This document shows, piece after piece, positions 45,901-60,209 of a DNA stretch of 64,000 nt. This stretch comes from Drosophila persimilis (Eukaryota; Arthropoda; Insecta; Diptera; Drosophilidae). The stretch is from positions 8,184,001 to 8,248,000 of the forward strand of contig NW_020825294.1 in NCBI RefSeq assembly GCF_003286085.1, in the 5' to 3' direction. The notes below the pieces were generated by a model, which was not told where the DNA came from, searched no databases, and saw nothing but the letters and a program-made list of their open reading frames with translations. The translations under genes were made by a program, and so were the position numbers. Position 1 is the stretch's first letter, and the number at the start of each line of letters is the position of its first letter.

Positions 45901-48900
45901 GCGGAGAAGAGAACTTCATTACTTGTTTCCATGAATGGAAAAACAACAACAAAACACACACAAAAAGTTGAAAAAAAGAGAGAGGGAGAGCGCAGAATAT
46001 GATGGAAAACCCACTCACAATGGGCTCGACGGAAACAAGAGGCTCCCCCCGAACGGATGGGGAGGGGGACGGCCGTGGCTTTATGCATTCAACAAATGAA
46101 GCGAATGAGTCGAGAGCTGTCTCCACAAAGGCCGGCGTTAAATGTTTTATATTTAAGAGCCGCCCGCCAAACAGCCAATACTCGTATGAGTGACTGGCCA
46201 TAAAGCACTCACCGCAATGAATAATTATAATTTTCAATTTTAAGAACATTCTCATACCACGACCAGCAGACGGTTTAATTGCTTTTCCTCTGCGAATCGA
46301 TACAGAAATTGACCTGTCGATCCCGTCCGTCCATCCCTTTGGCCAAAGAAAATTAGGCTCTCCTTAAAGAGGAGGCAGTTAAGTACACATAAGATGCTTA
46401 TGGATGCCTTCTAAGGCCTGATCAAAGTGCAATTGGATTGGAGCGAAAGACCATTTGAAAGGCCCGATAAGCAAATACAAAAATCGGTCTCCTTCAATGC
46501 TCATTCGATGCATAATTCATGCGGCAGGCGGTATTGTTATTATATCAAATCAGTGGCAAATAAATACACAAACACATACACATATTTATATAATTTTAAT
46601 GCAGCACTGCATGCAAATGAAACGAAATTGAAACGTGGCTAATTTTCTCCTCGCCTTTAAACGAAATCAATGGCAGCTGTCGACACGATATGCCCCTCCT
46701 CCTTATAGCAGGGGGAGCTCAATAAACATAATAAATAATAGAAAAATGCGCATAGAAATTGCCATTGGGGGCTCGCTTGGGAGTGCCTGGGAGAGTGGAG
46801 GAATGTGCGTGACACTCGCTCAACTCTTGGGGTTTGTTCTACTGAAATAAAAGAGTCTATAAAGAGGGACTATAGAGAGCTATACCACACGATAGACTGC
46901 ACTATAGATTTACTTTTAAAGATCTCTACGAGGGGTACCTGGCAGTCGACTCCCTGCCCTGAACACGCTGAACGCTTCCGCGATATAGATTTTAAAATGT
47001 GTGCTCGCTCTGGGGTCTTTTGTATTATTGACTGCGACATTTATATGGCACCCAGTCGGCCATATGCGCATTTTCACATCATAGACACACGCGCAGAGCC
47101 CGCCCACACGCAGAACCAGGAGCAGGAGCAGGGAGTCGGAGAGTCCTGGATGGTAGGCCTGGCTGTCGCTGGCATTTCAGCGGCTGACATTCTGACAAAA
47201 TTGGCTGAAACAACGGCAGCCGCGAAAGCGGTTTGACAGCCAATAGATACACACAGAGACTGCCACACACAGATGCAGATGCTGAAAGGCTTTCACTAAT
47301 TAGGCAGCACTTTTTCAATTAAGCGCAGGGCAACGGCACGGAACGAAACAAAACGAAACAAAACAAACGCTGCAAAGAAAATAGATGCAATATTAATGAA
47401 TCGGAAATAATTGTCCGATATCAAACAAACAACGAGGCCATGTCGGAGATATTTAATAGTCACCCGATGCCGCCACAAAATAATTACCTCCGAAAATAAT
47501 TTTCTATGAATTAGATACACAAGCAAACAGAATGAAACGCATTTTGCTTGGAATAAATTGGAATTCGAATTTATTGTTTAATTGGAAATTCGATCCGAAA
47601 TGGATTCCTCTAGTAATACTCCCTCCCCCCCCCCCCCCCCCCCCCCCACGCCACACTCCCGCCATGCCGCCTCCGTCCATTCATCTTTCCTGCTGGTTTT
47701 TGCAAGGCGAAAATTGAGCTTTTCTCAACATATTAAATTTCATCAATATGTACCTTTCATTCCCAGCAACAGCATCGTTATTTCTGAAAATAAAATGTGG
47801 CCCACCCGCCTCCACTCGATTGGTTGTGGGCTCATAGGAATCCCAGGTTTTTCCATCAATTAGTTGCTGCTCTGTTCTGGGAGCACTCCAATCGAAACCA
47901 GCGTTTCGTGGTCATGTTCGAAATACATATTTTACCATATTTTTCGCCAAGAATTTTAGTGTAAAAGGATTTTGCTAGATGGAAAATCTTGGCGAAAATT
48001 CAACACAAATGGTGAATGCAGACAATAGGAAAATTCACATGTATTTTCCTGTATTATCTGTCCACATTGTTGCTTGAAGAATATTTAAAAGATAGCCCTT
48101 AATCGATTGCATCACCGGAAGAGTTCCACCTCAATTTGATTGCTTTCATCGCTTTCATCGCTTCATAATTGCTGTATATGTCCTCTCGTTTAATTGGTCT
48201 GATGAAACACCTTGTTCGGCTTTCGGTGAACACAGCCCTTATTTAAAAACTGACCTAAACCGACCAGAAAATCCAAAAACTGCGCTGAATTGAGCAGAAA
48301 ATGCGCCTCTGGCGAACCGTAAACATATACGTACACATTTTCTGTGTTCTTCACAACTATTTGTTGAACAGAAAAAAAACAAGAGAATTTAATAGAATAT
48401 AATAGAATTCTCCTTGCACTCGAGCAAAGTGTTTTTTGGGGTAAAAACACAACCAGGATCGACGGAAATTTAATTAAACCACAAAGAATTCACTTGGCAA
48501 AAAAAAACACAGAAATCAACATTGTTGGAAATTCTTTAGTTGCATAAAATATGAAATTCATAAAATTGGAATACTGCCATTTGAATTAATTAAACCATGA
48601 GCAATGCCTGTCATCGGAGTCGGACAGGTCACCAGGTGTCCTCCATATATGTGGAAATATGGCCACCTAATAAAAGATATTGGCCACGTCTCGAAATCTT
48701 GTGTTTTCATACAATTACGGGGGGGAGAGGGGATGGAAATTTAATAAGAGCCAAGAGCTTTTCTGCACATTGAAAATATTTTGACAAGTTTTTCAATAAT
48801 GCAATAAAGTTGGCAACGGGCCCCCAAGGCGTTGGCAGCGCAGGCCGCCAAGGAGGCTCCTGATGAAATGAAAATATTGCCCACAATTTGTTAGGACACC

Positions 48901-49849
48901 AGGACGAGGACCAGGACCAGGACTGGACGGTCCGTGTTCGCCATTTGCTTTGCGGCTACTTGTTTATCTTCCTGAATTACTTTTGCCGCTCCTTGGAGTT
49001 CGGGGAAGTCCATGAAAGATTTTTCAATAGGCCAAAGCGACGGACAGGCAACGCATAAACAAATAATAAAAAAAAAAGCGCAGAAGAAGTAATTGCGGCG
49101 ACCCTGGCAACGACCTCTGGGCCACTCATTTGTCAATGGACGCTGCAGGACGACCGGGCAGGCAGCGAAGCCCCGGGCATTCATCTTGGGCACATGGCAA
49201 CCAAGACATATGGCCGCCCTCCAAAGGCGACAGGCAAATCCCGTCGAAAACAAATTAAAGTCGCACTTTAAGACACAGACAACAAATCAAGTCGACCCGA
49301 ACAGCCCCGACCAGGCCAAAGGCAAGGACCAGGCCCAGAGCAGAGATAGACAGAGACAGAGACAGACCAATACCAATCGAAGCCAGAACATTTGATTTGA
49401 CAACAGAACCAGAGACACACACAGAGAGAGGGGGACAGGGGGACAATTTTTACAAGATTTACCTGACCGGCATAAGTAATCAGGCCTGACTACGGGCACG
49501 GATACGGGCCTGGCAGGGCCAAACGAGTTCTAAACTGTCGTCCGAAAACGATTTGGACACAATACTCACATCGGACTGTAGTCGGCCGTCAGAGGGCAAG
49601 GACAAGGCGCCATCCATCGGCTTGTATCCCTGGGGCGTTCCGGCATCGATTTACGATCGAAAAGCTCAATATTTCCGGGAACCAAAGGTATGGGCTCCTA
49701 GATAAGCTATCATATTTTAATATCTGCCCGAAGCAGGCCCACCCCGAAGGCCATCAAGGCACAAAAGAGTACATAAATGGTGGCCATATTAAAGTTTAAG
49801 AGTTTCGAGGAACTGGGCCAATATCCTAACCTGAGACCGGGCCTATCCC

Positions 49850-49904
49850 ATGTCCGTGTCCGTGTCCGTGTCCGTGTCCGTGTCCGTGTCCCCGTCCGTG
49901 TCGA
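49850..49904 (-). repeat. GGACAC hexanucleotide repeat
   Basis: About nine copies of GTGTCC on the + strand, with one GTGTCCCC interruption. The minus-strand frame reads Arg-Thr repeats and is not considered coding. Confidence 0.9.
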
Positions 49905-52900
49905 TGTCCTCATACATTCTGCAGCGGCAACTCATTAAAAAGCATTAAACGCCAGGAACGGAAGCCATTGAGGCTATCGGACGGAGACACGCTTCCGTTT
50001 CTCTACTTGAACTCCCTCCTCCCCCCCCACCACTCGTGTGCCCGGACACAGATTTACGGGACAAAAGTGCGTAAAGAAAGGAAAAAGACAGAGACGGAGA
50101 CGGAGATTTCGCCAGGCCAATTGTACGGGAGAAGGCAGAAGAGCAGAACTTCAAATGATTTATCGCCAGATAGTTGAGTTCAAAAGCGAAACGCAAAGAG
50201 ACAGGCCGCCCCGCTCGCACAAATATTTATTTATAAAATTGTTATCCCGTCCCGATCCCAGTCCCAGTCCCAATCTGCTGCTTTGTTTCGTCCTGGAGCG
50301 GTCCTTGAGCCTTGAGCCGCGTGTCTTGCTCATTGCCAGGCATTCGCTCATTTTCAAATCGGATTTTATCAACTGAATGCCATTCTTGTGCAAATATCTT
50401 ATCCCGCTGCCGCCAAGGATAATGGCAACTTTTTCCCATCATCCCGGGACTCTCTTGGCCTTAGCGCTGGCTCAGCTCCGGCTTTGGCCCAGTTCATGCA
50501 ACAGGGACAAGGACACAGGAGCAGCATCAGCATCAGCATCAGCTTTTGTATGGCTTTGGAATTACTTGGAAAGCGGAAATTGATTTTCCTTTCTTATTGT
50601 GCACGGTTTTTCGTGTTTTGTGTTTCTGTTGCTCTGCGGATTCTCCCCCCTTTAGTACGTATCTCTCGCCTCTCCTGTACACACTTTACATATAAATAAT
50701 TTGGTGGTGGCAGAGGGGCGGGGTTTTCCCTTTCGTTGGGAGCCCTTTTGGTATTATTGCGATGATAATGCTTAGATGATTATAGTCCTTCCATTAGAGC
50801 ACAAAAAAGCACCCACTAAAGAGGCCAAATGGTGAGTGGTAGTTACCAGGCATCCGTTTCTAGGCCAAGTTATCTGCTGGCCCTGCCCTGCCCTGACCTG
50901 GCCCATTCATTCTCGCTGGTGTCGGGCCTAGTCCTTCGCCGAGGACGCGTCTTTGACATTATGAATGATCAGCATAAATTTCGTCCCAAAGCCCAGATGC
51001 AGCTGCCGCGGGAAACGAAAGGAAAATCCAGATAACTAGCTCAGAAATTCGTTTCATTTCCCTTGTACGTGAGCCACCATTTTTATGCAATTCCGTGTAA
51101 TAATTCTCTTTGCTTGTCGCCTTTTCACGCATGAATATTCATGTCCAGATCGGGCGACGCGACATGACTGTAAAACTGTAGGACTGGGGGGGACTGGGCC
51201 GACTTTGCGGCAGTTCTTAAACAAATTTAGAGCCAGGCTTAGTTTATTCTCGAGTTGCCCCAAAAATCAGCAAACAAAGAGCGAATTCCTTGCCACTTGA
51301 ATGCCCCCCAAAAATGTTTGGCAAAACAAACTTGCACAATGGGCCCCCCAATAAGAAGGAGCAAATAATGTCAACCCCAAAGGGGTGGGGGAGGGGAAAA
51401 CTAAATTCGGTTTACATAATATTGCTCATAAGATATTTTTCGCACATTCATTGCCTCCGCCCCGCCCGTCTTGGACCCGGACTGGGTCTTGGGGTCGTGT
51501 CGGGACCAAAACTAGGCCACACTCCAGTGCTCCTCAAACACAATTTGAGCATAAACAATAAAGTAAAACGACAATGAAGCCGGCGACGACGAACTTGAAG
51601 GGAAAATAACTTGAAACTCGAATATTTACATATGAAACGAAAACCACCCACGCGACACGAACAGACACAGGACCCCGGAAAAGTAAGGAAAAATAAGGAA
51701 AAAATGTGGTAAATTTTGTGGGGAGGTGGGGGGTGGGGTGGGGATATGGATCAGGTTGGAACTGGAGCTGGGGCTGGGTGGCAGGGGCAGCCGACTAAAC
51801 AGCACTAAATTAATTCTGCACAATTTGCATTAAAATATGCAAATAAAAAAGTGAAAGAGACAGACACAGAAGGGAAGCAACCGTTTAAGCCCCCACGCCC
51901 CCACCGAACTATACGGTCTGACAGGGGGGATACCAAACCCACACCCCAACCCACACCCACGCCCAAATAAATACATACACCAGTGTATATAGTATATATT
52001 CCCAAAAGTGAGCGTTAAACATATGTGTGCTTGAGTGGCTCCAGACAATGGAGGAGAGCAGGTTTCCTTTTAAATTTCCAATGTGCCATTATTGCTTTAA
52101 TGGGCCAAGAACCCCCAAGAGGATTTCGGAACTGTGGGGGGAGAGGGGGAGGAGGGGGTGTGGGGCTGCAGCTCAGTTATCGGTTGTGGGCTAGCTCGAG
52201 TGTTTCGATTATGAAAGTGCTCGGGCAGGAAACAAACACACACACGAGGCCACACACCACATCCTTGCAATGGGGAGGGGGGCGGCTGCAGCCCCATGTC
52301 TGACTGGCTCGCCGGAATATTACACCCCGGGGCAGCCGCAGCAGCAGCAGCAGCAGCAGAAGCTCGCTGCAAATTTGATTGTTCTTGGATAGCGGGTACG
52401 GTGCCCCTCCGCCGCCGTGGCTGCCAAGAAAAGGGGCTCCGAGGAGCCCAGGAACCTGGCATCGGCGTCGGCATCCAATGAAGCATGAAACTTTAGCACA
52501 CTTGCAACAGTTTCCCATTTTTTTTCACCCGTTCCAAGACCATTTCCCGCACTCCTCTTCTGTCTTTTTTTTAAGAAATATGTTCTGTGCGACTTTGGTA
52601 ATCATCTGTGGGTGGACCTAGGAGGGAGTATACACATATATAGATACATATGTACACATGTATATACTATATCTTCTGGGAGAGAGAGAGAGATGGATAC
52701 AAGTGGCATTCAACGCGAGAGAAATGCGTGCACAGTGAAGTGGCAAGAAGTTGAAACACTTTCAAACACAACAGCAGAACAGCCAGTGTGGGGCTCCATC
52801 CCACAAGCCAAACGCGATTCTCGTCGATGGTTTTCCAATAACCAATTCCTGGCCCACTAAAAACTCCTGGAACGCCTGGATGTACTCGTACATTGCTTCA

Positions 52901-55900
52901 AAAACTCACTGCTCACAGCTGCTGCCGCTTGAAACTATGCTTTAAGTTCAAGTTAAAGATATAAAGAAGTTCCTATGAAGTTGGATACTTTGCTCGGAAA
53001 TTCCAGTTGAACTTTCCCTCGTGTTTGAATTTAATTTTGGCCAAAATTCTAGGCTGAGGTGAACTGTTTCTGTACTTCCTTGAGTTTAAGGCCACCTCCT
53101 ATAACGATGTACTTGAAATATTACAATTTAGAGCTTACAAAATTCTAAGAAATATACTAAAACCGGAATTAAATATTAGGAATTTAAGAATTACATTTTC
53201 CAGAATTAATAAAGGAAAATTACATTTTAAGTAAAAATACAAAATTCTTCAAATTTGTGAGGGTGAAATAGAAATACTTTTTGGATGTTTTACTCCTCCG
53301 AACACGACTATCTTTAACTGATGCCCAATTAGAATGATCGAGGGCTTTTAATGTGACCGTATCATCGGTATTCCTAGAGTGGCCGTACATTTATGGATCT
53401 GATAGGGGTTATCCCATAAAATCATCCCTTTCGGCAGTGTAAAATCGAACATGCTAACATAAAAACCTATGGTAAGAATCGTATCTCACCGTTGTGGCCA
53501 GTCCTTGTTCAGCTTCAATTGAAATCAACTCCAGTTCGGATGTCCATGGACTCTCTGGAGCGGGCGCTGGGGCCTCCCCTGGAGAGCGCAAACATGTCAA
53601 TATCCGCGCGGGGCCATGGCAGTGTTATTACCGTATTGCTGCTCCCAACAAATATGAAAGCTGCAAAGCCAGAAGCCAAACGGCTATTATTGCTGGCCCG
53701 CTGCACCACGGCACATCGGCAGATCGGCGAATGGTTCAAGTGCATGTAATTTTTGTCGATGGTTTAGTTTTCTACACACAATATACGGCGGATGTGTGTG
53801 TGTGGCAATCGATTTTTAATAAAAACTGCAAACGAAATCTGTAAGCATATTGTTTGGCTATAAAATTAAAAACCAACAATGGCGTGTGTACACAGAATCG
53901 AGAGTGCGCTCCGTGGGGCGTATAGGAGGAGCAGGAGGGGGAGCAGGAGGGAAGGTGGAGACCAGTGGTATTAGTAGCCATTTACAGTTACATTTCCCAG
54001 CAGTGGATACCCAATACCCAATGCTCGTGAATCCCAGAGGGTATATTCAATCTATTCCTGCTCTAAAAAGGCCTTGGGCCTTAGTGGGTATCTTCTAGTC
54101 GAGCCATTGGAGAGCATTGTTCTCGCTATTCTTCCTCCCAAGCAAAACAATTTTCACAGATGAACGGATTTTTTCATTGTTTTCCCTCTCCCTCTCTAGG
54201 GGGGGATATTCCTCTCTCTTTCTCCTGTTTCCTGGCAAATAAAAACACGATTTTAGTTAATTACCGTTGGTGGATGGTGGATGGTGGATGGCGGATGAGG
54301 AGCTGATGGAGAGACATCGTCTGCATTTTTTCCCATTGCTGATTCTCATCTGATGTTTTCCCATTGGGCTTAGGAAACAGCGAGAGAAAAGGAGGAGGAG
54401 GAGCAGGAGGAGGAGAAGGAGCTGGAGAGGAGCAAGAACAATGCAGTCAATTGGCTAAAAATGAGTTTTTATGGGATTTGCATATTCTGAATGGGGAAAT
54501 AAATGTAAGCAAAGCCGAGAAACAACAAAGTGGGCTCAAATTGCCCTGCAGTTTTGGCCCAGTCGCCCGATTCCTTTCGGAGCTCCTCATATTGTTTGCT
54601 TTCGTTTTTCTGCTGTTGCTTCAAAAAATTTGCATTTGCATAATTTTAATTTTTATGATACTCGACGCCCACTCCGCTCCCAGCGAGCGCTGTTTTTCTT
54701 AATTGTTTCTTGTTAAAAGAATGAAGCCACCGAAACAGCCAGCCATGCCTTCCAGGCGGGGCAAGTTCATAAAACCAGAACATATTTAATGCGCACAATT
54801 ACTTTGCATACATTACGGCCGTAGTCGTACTCCGGACTGGTGTACGGACTCCTATACGGACTCGTGTGCTCGCGCCTAACACACTGCACGCGGATTTGTG
54901 GAGTCGGCGAGTGCGTCGGCCGTCTGTTTATGGCCCCGGCGGAGCTCCCCGTCCGGTTGCCTACATAATAAAAGCGTAAACACGTTTCCACCATTGACCA
55001 GCCGGGCTTCGGCCCATTACAATGGCGCCGGAGACGTTGACGTAGACGGACCCTGAGACGCCGTCCGGCAACCACCACTTACGCGTGCCTGGAGCGAATA
55101 AAATTGGCTTTTTGTTTGGGCAGTTTTATGAATTGTTTCAATGCTCATTTACCGGTTGGCCTAATGGGTGCATTGCCTCCACCCACACACCCACTGGCCC
55201 ACACACATGGCTATAATATGCGGTCCATAAAGTGCAGAAGTTTTTCCAGTTTTATTGCTGGGTGTCGGCACAAATAGATGTGGCATCATTGATAGAAGAT
55301 TCTTGCGGTGGGTGGGCTGAGCTTCCTTTAGAACCAGGGACTACCAGCAACAGCCTCATCCTCACCACTCTCTGAATAACTTTGGTTCCATCCTAGATAT
55401 CTGGCTATTTCCAAGCTTTCTCCACCTCTTCCCCATAGATACTGTCCAGTTCGTCAAAAGTTTGATCGAAATGCATGTTGAGAAAGCCATTTCCTTTTCG
55501 GAATAATGGTTTTCGAAAAGTTACCCAAAAAAAAAGCAACAACAACTTGGGCAACCGTCAGTCATTAACGCTCCAGTCGTTCCACTTGCAAATCAATTAT
55601 CTGGTATGCCAGAAAAGTTGAGAAAGCATCAGCAAGTCGTTGATTTACTTGTTCAACAGTCAACATTGGATCCTTCATGGAGCCCCCCCCAGCCCCCTCC
55701 TGCTCGAGTGCACATATCAAATGGGAACTCAACAATAAACTGGGTTAGGAATGCCAGAGTCGGCTCTCCCGACACGATTTCAATTTGCTTAGCTGATAAA
55801 TGCCAAAAATTAATTCAGCCAGCACACAACATGCCCCATGCCCCAGTCCCCAGTCCCTATCTATCCACGAGCATGGTATGTGTGTGTGTGTGTAACTAGA

Positions 55901-58900
55901 AAATATTTTCACTTTTTGCTGTGATTCGTTGGGGCTTCGGCTTCGGCTTGGGTTTGGGGGTCTCCTCGGGCACACACTGATATTTATGTAAAAAGAAAGA
56001 AAGTTGGCTTTCTTCTGGCAGTGTCAGGCACAAAGTTGCACCACTTCTGCATCGCCTTCACGTCCGACCGTGCCTCTCCTCCCCCTGTTCCCCTCCCCCT
56101 CCCCCTCCCTTACGTAGTAAACGTACTAAATAGTTTCTCACGTGACTTTTGCCCATAAAAAATGGCTTTATTGCTGCACACGTATTCATTAATGGCAGCA
56201 ATGAACCCACATGTGAACTCTGCTGCAGAACTACGGTACGGGCATGCTTGAGGAATGCCTTCCCCCGTGGAGGAGGAGGCAGCCCACCGCCTCCCTCCCC
56301 CTCCCCGTTGCTGCTGGCTGCATTCAGAAATGGTTGCAAGTCGTCTGCACAGGAAGTGCATATTAATTGTGAAAATTTGTACGGATATTTCTTCGAAAAA
56401 TAGTTGCCCTCCTTTCGGTGTGTTGCTGGAGGGGCCGGAATGGGGGAGACTCCGTAGCCCGGCCTCTGCCTTATTCCGTAAAATTTTCTATTGCTTTGAA
56501 TTCTTTAAATCCAGCATTGAACGTGAGCTTTGCGAAAACTGGAATGAATAGAGACTTCTCACGGTTGGCCGTAAGTGCTTCCGACATGGAATGGGCCATA
56601 TTTTTATATGTAACAAGATATTGCAGATCCTTGGAAAACGTTGATGGTTAAGCTACTGGAAAGTTCCTATAGAAAATATTTTGTGCAACATGTATAGGAA
56701 AGTATAAGAGATTGATGCTGTGGATCTCTGAAGAGAGTGCTTGAGAGATTCTTGGATCTAATAGCAACTATGATGTACAAATGTCTGTTTATACCTCAGG
56801 AGTTGTGCCCACACGGAAAATCTTTAAGCATCGGTCTCTACAAATACTAGCCTTCGTGCATAAATGGTACCAAACATCTGCTTAATCTCTTAATACACGG
56901 CTATAAAACGATCAATCTTCAATCCTATGACACACAATTTCCAGGTTTTTTGAGTTTCTTAATCTTCAACTTAATCTTTCTTGCCTTTGGGGTACGATAT
57001 TCGGAGATATTTGGGCACTCTCTGCCTCTTACTAATATGCCACTGAAGTGTTGTCAAAGATATCTTCTCCACACGTCCCAGCCCTCCCTCCTTCGAGGGC
57101 TCACTACCCATATATTTTCTATATATTTCCCCATGTTTTTCACAGTCTAAAGATTCAATATAAATGGTGAGATCTCATAGCAAAGATCCTTAATTTTATG
57201 CAAAATAATCCTATATTCATTTCATTATAAAGATTTACTTGTATCTTTCCCGTTTCACAATCTAATGCGTTCGCCAGTTTAATGATGTCCTTCAATCAGA
57301 TACATTCGTGTCTGAAACGTTGGATATAATGAATAAATTTCCCTGACGAGCGGACAATTATCCGTTGCTGTAGAGAATGGTAATGAATTTTTCATTGATT
57401 TCCCTCGAATCGAGGCTCCCTTTCGCTCCCTTTCGCCCCTTTCGCCCCCTTCGCTGCCTTTTCGCTCCCCGTGTACTTTCTGTCACTGTGTGTGTTTTCA
57501 ATTATTCGCGAATTTCCAATAATTCAATGACGGGAATGCCTTGGCCCCTGTCATCCACTTGTAATTACGTAATAAGGCAGCGAATGCTTTAAAGCCGCTT
57601 ACCGTTAACAATCATTCCGGAAATATCAGGCGGCGGCGGCAGCAGAGGAGGCAGGCCCATGCCCGACTCCGTGTAAAATAACATGTTATTGCACTTTTCT
57701 TTTAAATGAATGCAGTAAGCTCCCCTGAGGGAGCACGTAGTCCCCAGTCCCCAGTCCCCAGTCCCCACATGACAATTGCAAGGCGCTGATAAAAGTCGGC
57801 GTATTTGCGGTCGCTCCGTCCGCCTTCGGGGCTCCGGGTCTGTCCTTCGCCTTGACAGGCAGGGCAGGGGGGCGGACAGGACGCAAAGGGCAAGGGAAAA
57901 TGCATTTTCAAACCACAAAAATAATTAAAAACTTTACGCGCTGTCATGTGTGCGGGCTCAGGGCCGTGGGGTTGTGGGGCCGTGGGGCCGTCGGGCCTTC
58001 GAGGCAGTTCTCGCATTTAATCCTGTCAGACAGGACACACACAAACACCCACGCCTGCCCGTCGTCTGGCGGTCCTGTGCCGAGGTCGGGCGATAAAAAT
58101 CAAAGACACGTCTGATGGCCAGACCAGAGCGCAGTCTTGGCCTTTAAATGAAATTGTCTTGCCGATCCGGGTCCGGATAGGAGCGCCAGTCCTGGCGAAC
58201 CAGTGAAAGCTCCATGGCTGCCATGGGTGTAATGCATGCCTCTATCTCCCGATCTCTATCGGGATACTGTTATATCTCCACTAACTACCGGGTATTCTGC
58301 AGTCGCAATATCCCCTATACCAGCAGCTCTCTCTGATGGAAGTCCATGCCTCCTTTTTGAAGTCGTTTGCCCTCTGTTTGCAAAGTGCAAAAGCCAAAAG
58401 GTTTACGCACCATAGCGCCGGGGAAAAGTTCCCTTTTGGCCATCTCCTGCTCCGCTTCACAACTCCTTTGAGACTCCTGTATCCGGCAAAGCCTTAGCAC
58501 TTTAGTGGAGGCAGCAGCAGCTGGTTGGTTGGTGCCCCACCTGAAGATGTCCCCTTGCTGCTGACCATCCTCGTAATTATGCCCAAATTTGGGACTAACT
58601 TTTCATTTCGATTCAATTGTGGAGACGGAGACCAGTCCGGCAGAAGAGCACTGGCACCCAAGTGGGTTAAGGACCAAGGCCAAGACACAGCCAGAGCCAC
58701 ACAGAGCCATCTTTAACGGACGGCTGCTCCTCCTCGTAGGCCCGTAAAAAACATTTGCGCAATGTCAACAAATTTGCGCGCTTATTAGATTTTCGTGGTT
58801 GCACACAATTTCGCCAACTAAGACCGCCGCAGAGAGATAAAGTGCAGCCTGCGAAAATATGAATAAAATAGCGAAAACTTTTCACAAACGGAAGTGCATG

Positions 58901-60209
58901 CTGCGTTTTTCAGACCCCGGAGTATGGCCACGGCTACGGCTGCGGCTGCATGGGTCCGAGCCCGGCTTTTAGTCCTGCTGCTGGTCCTGGTCCTGCTGCT
59001 GGTCCTGGCTCTGGTTGCGGTTGACCGGGACGGGTCGAAACGGTGGGCCGCGCCTTCTCGCGACGGTCGGTCACGGTCGCCGGGTTTGCTAATGAGTTTT
59101 GTTGTCAGTTCTCGCTGGCCAAGCAGAAATTGGGCGGCGGCGGCAGCGGCAGCGGCATCATTTGGCTGCTCCTGGCACTCCCAGCTCCTGCTCCCTGCTC
59201 CCTGCTCCCTGCCCCCTGCTCCTTGCCCTTGCTGGGATTTATGTGGAGCACTGCCCCTGTGCACGGGTGTGTACGGATATCTGTGTGTGCGGTAAGTTAA
59301 TATTTGCTGCATAAATTCCAGTGCGTTGGAATTTACTGCGCTCCGTTTCGTTCCTTTTGGCTTTTGTCGTCGTCCTGCTCGTTTTTTGTTGTGCGGAAAT
59401 TATGAAAATGCAGCCCCCCCCTCCCCCTCTCCGAACAGAAGGAGCAGAAACCGGAGCGGAGGTCCAGGGACATCCATGGAGTCTGGTCTAGCTCTGGCTC
59501 TGGCCACACACAAGAATATTAATTACTTTTTGCATTTTTAGCTCTGTGCCTGGAATTCCAATGAGCAGATTTTGGTTAATTTGTTCTAGCGAAAATATTT
59601 CTTAATTTAAGCGTTAAATCCGCTCCACAAAAATGCACGCTAGAAAGAATAACATTTTAATAAACTAAAAAGCAGCCGAAAAGGCACGAGGAGCACCCAA
59701 AACAAAGGGCTACACCTGTGGCCAGCCTCATCACCACAAGTCCAATATGCCAAAATCAGGGACAGGAAGGGACACAGGGAAATGGCTACCAATGTCCCCA
59801 AAAACACACACGACGCCAGCACACAACTATGACACTGAATGGTCATAGTTTTCACCAGCCTGGGGAGCCCGGAGGTCGAGGAGACACATTCTCGTTCCCT
59901 TTCCCGATTCGCCAAAGCAAACATTCGATTTCCAACAGGGCCTATGATTTTTGATTGCCCAGCGACTGACTTCTCGGGAATAAGTTGACATTTTGGGAAT
60001 TGGGAGAGCAAGATCAGATCTTCCGCTTAATTTTGATAGCTCCAAGAGTTCTTAATGTCTGCCTACCCGCAATAGCCATAAAACTTTCCTCAAGTACTTG
60101 TCTCCAGGCAACGGCCGGACATTTATTACGGACACGCTCGTACATGAAAAGTTTATACATTCAGAAATCATGCCTCAGAAGGAGGCAACACCTGGGTTGC
60201 AGATTTGGA

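Larger units (their letters stand above)
41584..60209. other. long non-coding stretch, probably intron or intergenic
   Basis: No gene could be supported across 18.6 kb. It holds a DINE-1-like fragment (42789-42970), GCC repeats (about 42070-42095 and 44850-44885), a run of 23 C (47625-47647), a GTGTCC hexamer repeat (49850-49904), a GCA repeat (52337-52360), GAGAGAGA (52680-52692), GGAGGAGGA (54390-54425), GCTCCCT repeats (59188-59215) and CTGGTCCTG repeats (58975-59010). Open frames over these repeats are compositional. A frame at 41909-42397 has a hydrophobic segment and is discussed separately. Confidence 0.5.

Noticed and set aside
58894..59295. Leu/Val-rich frame resembling a signal peptide
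   Set aside because: Encoded by CTGCTGGTCCTGGTC and GCTCCCT tandem repeats; no independent coding evidence.
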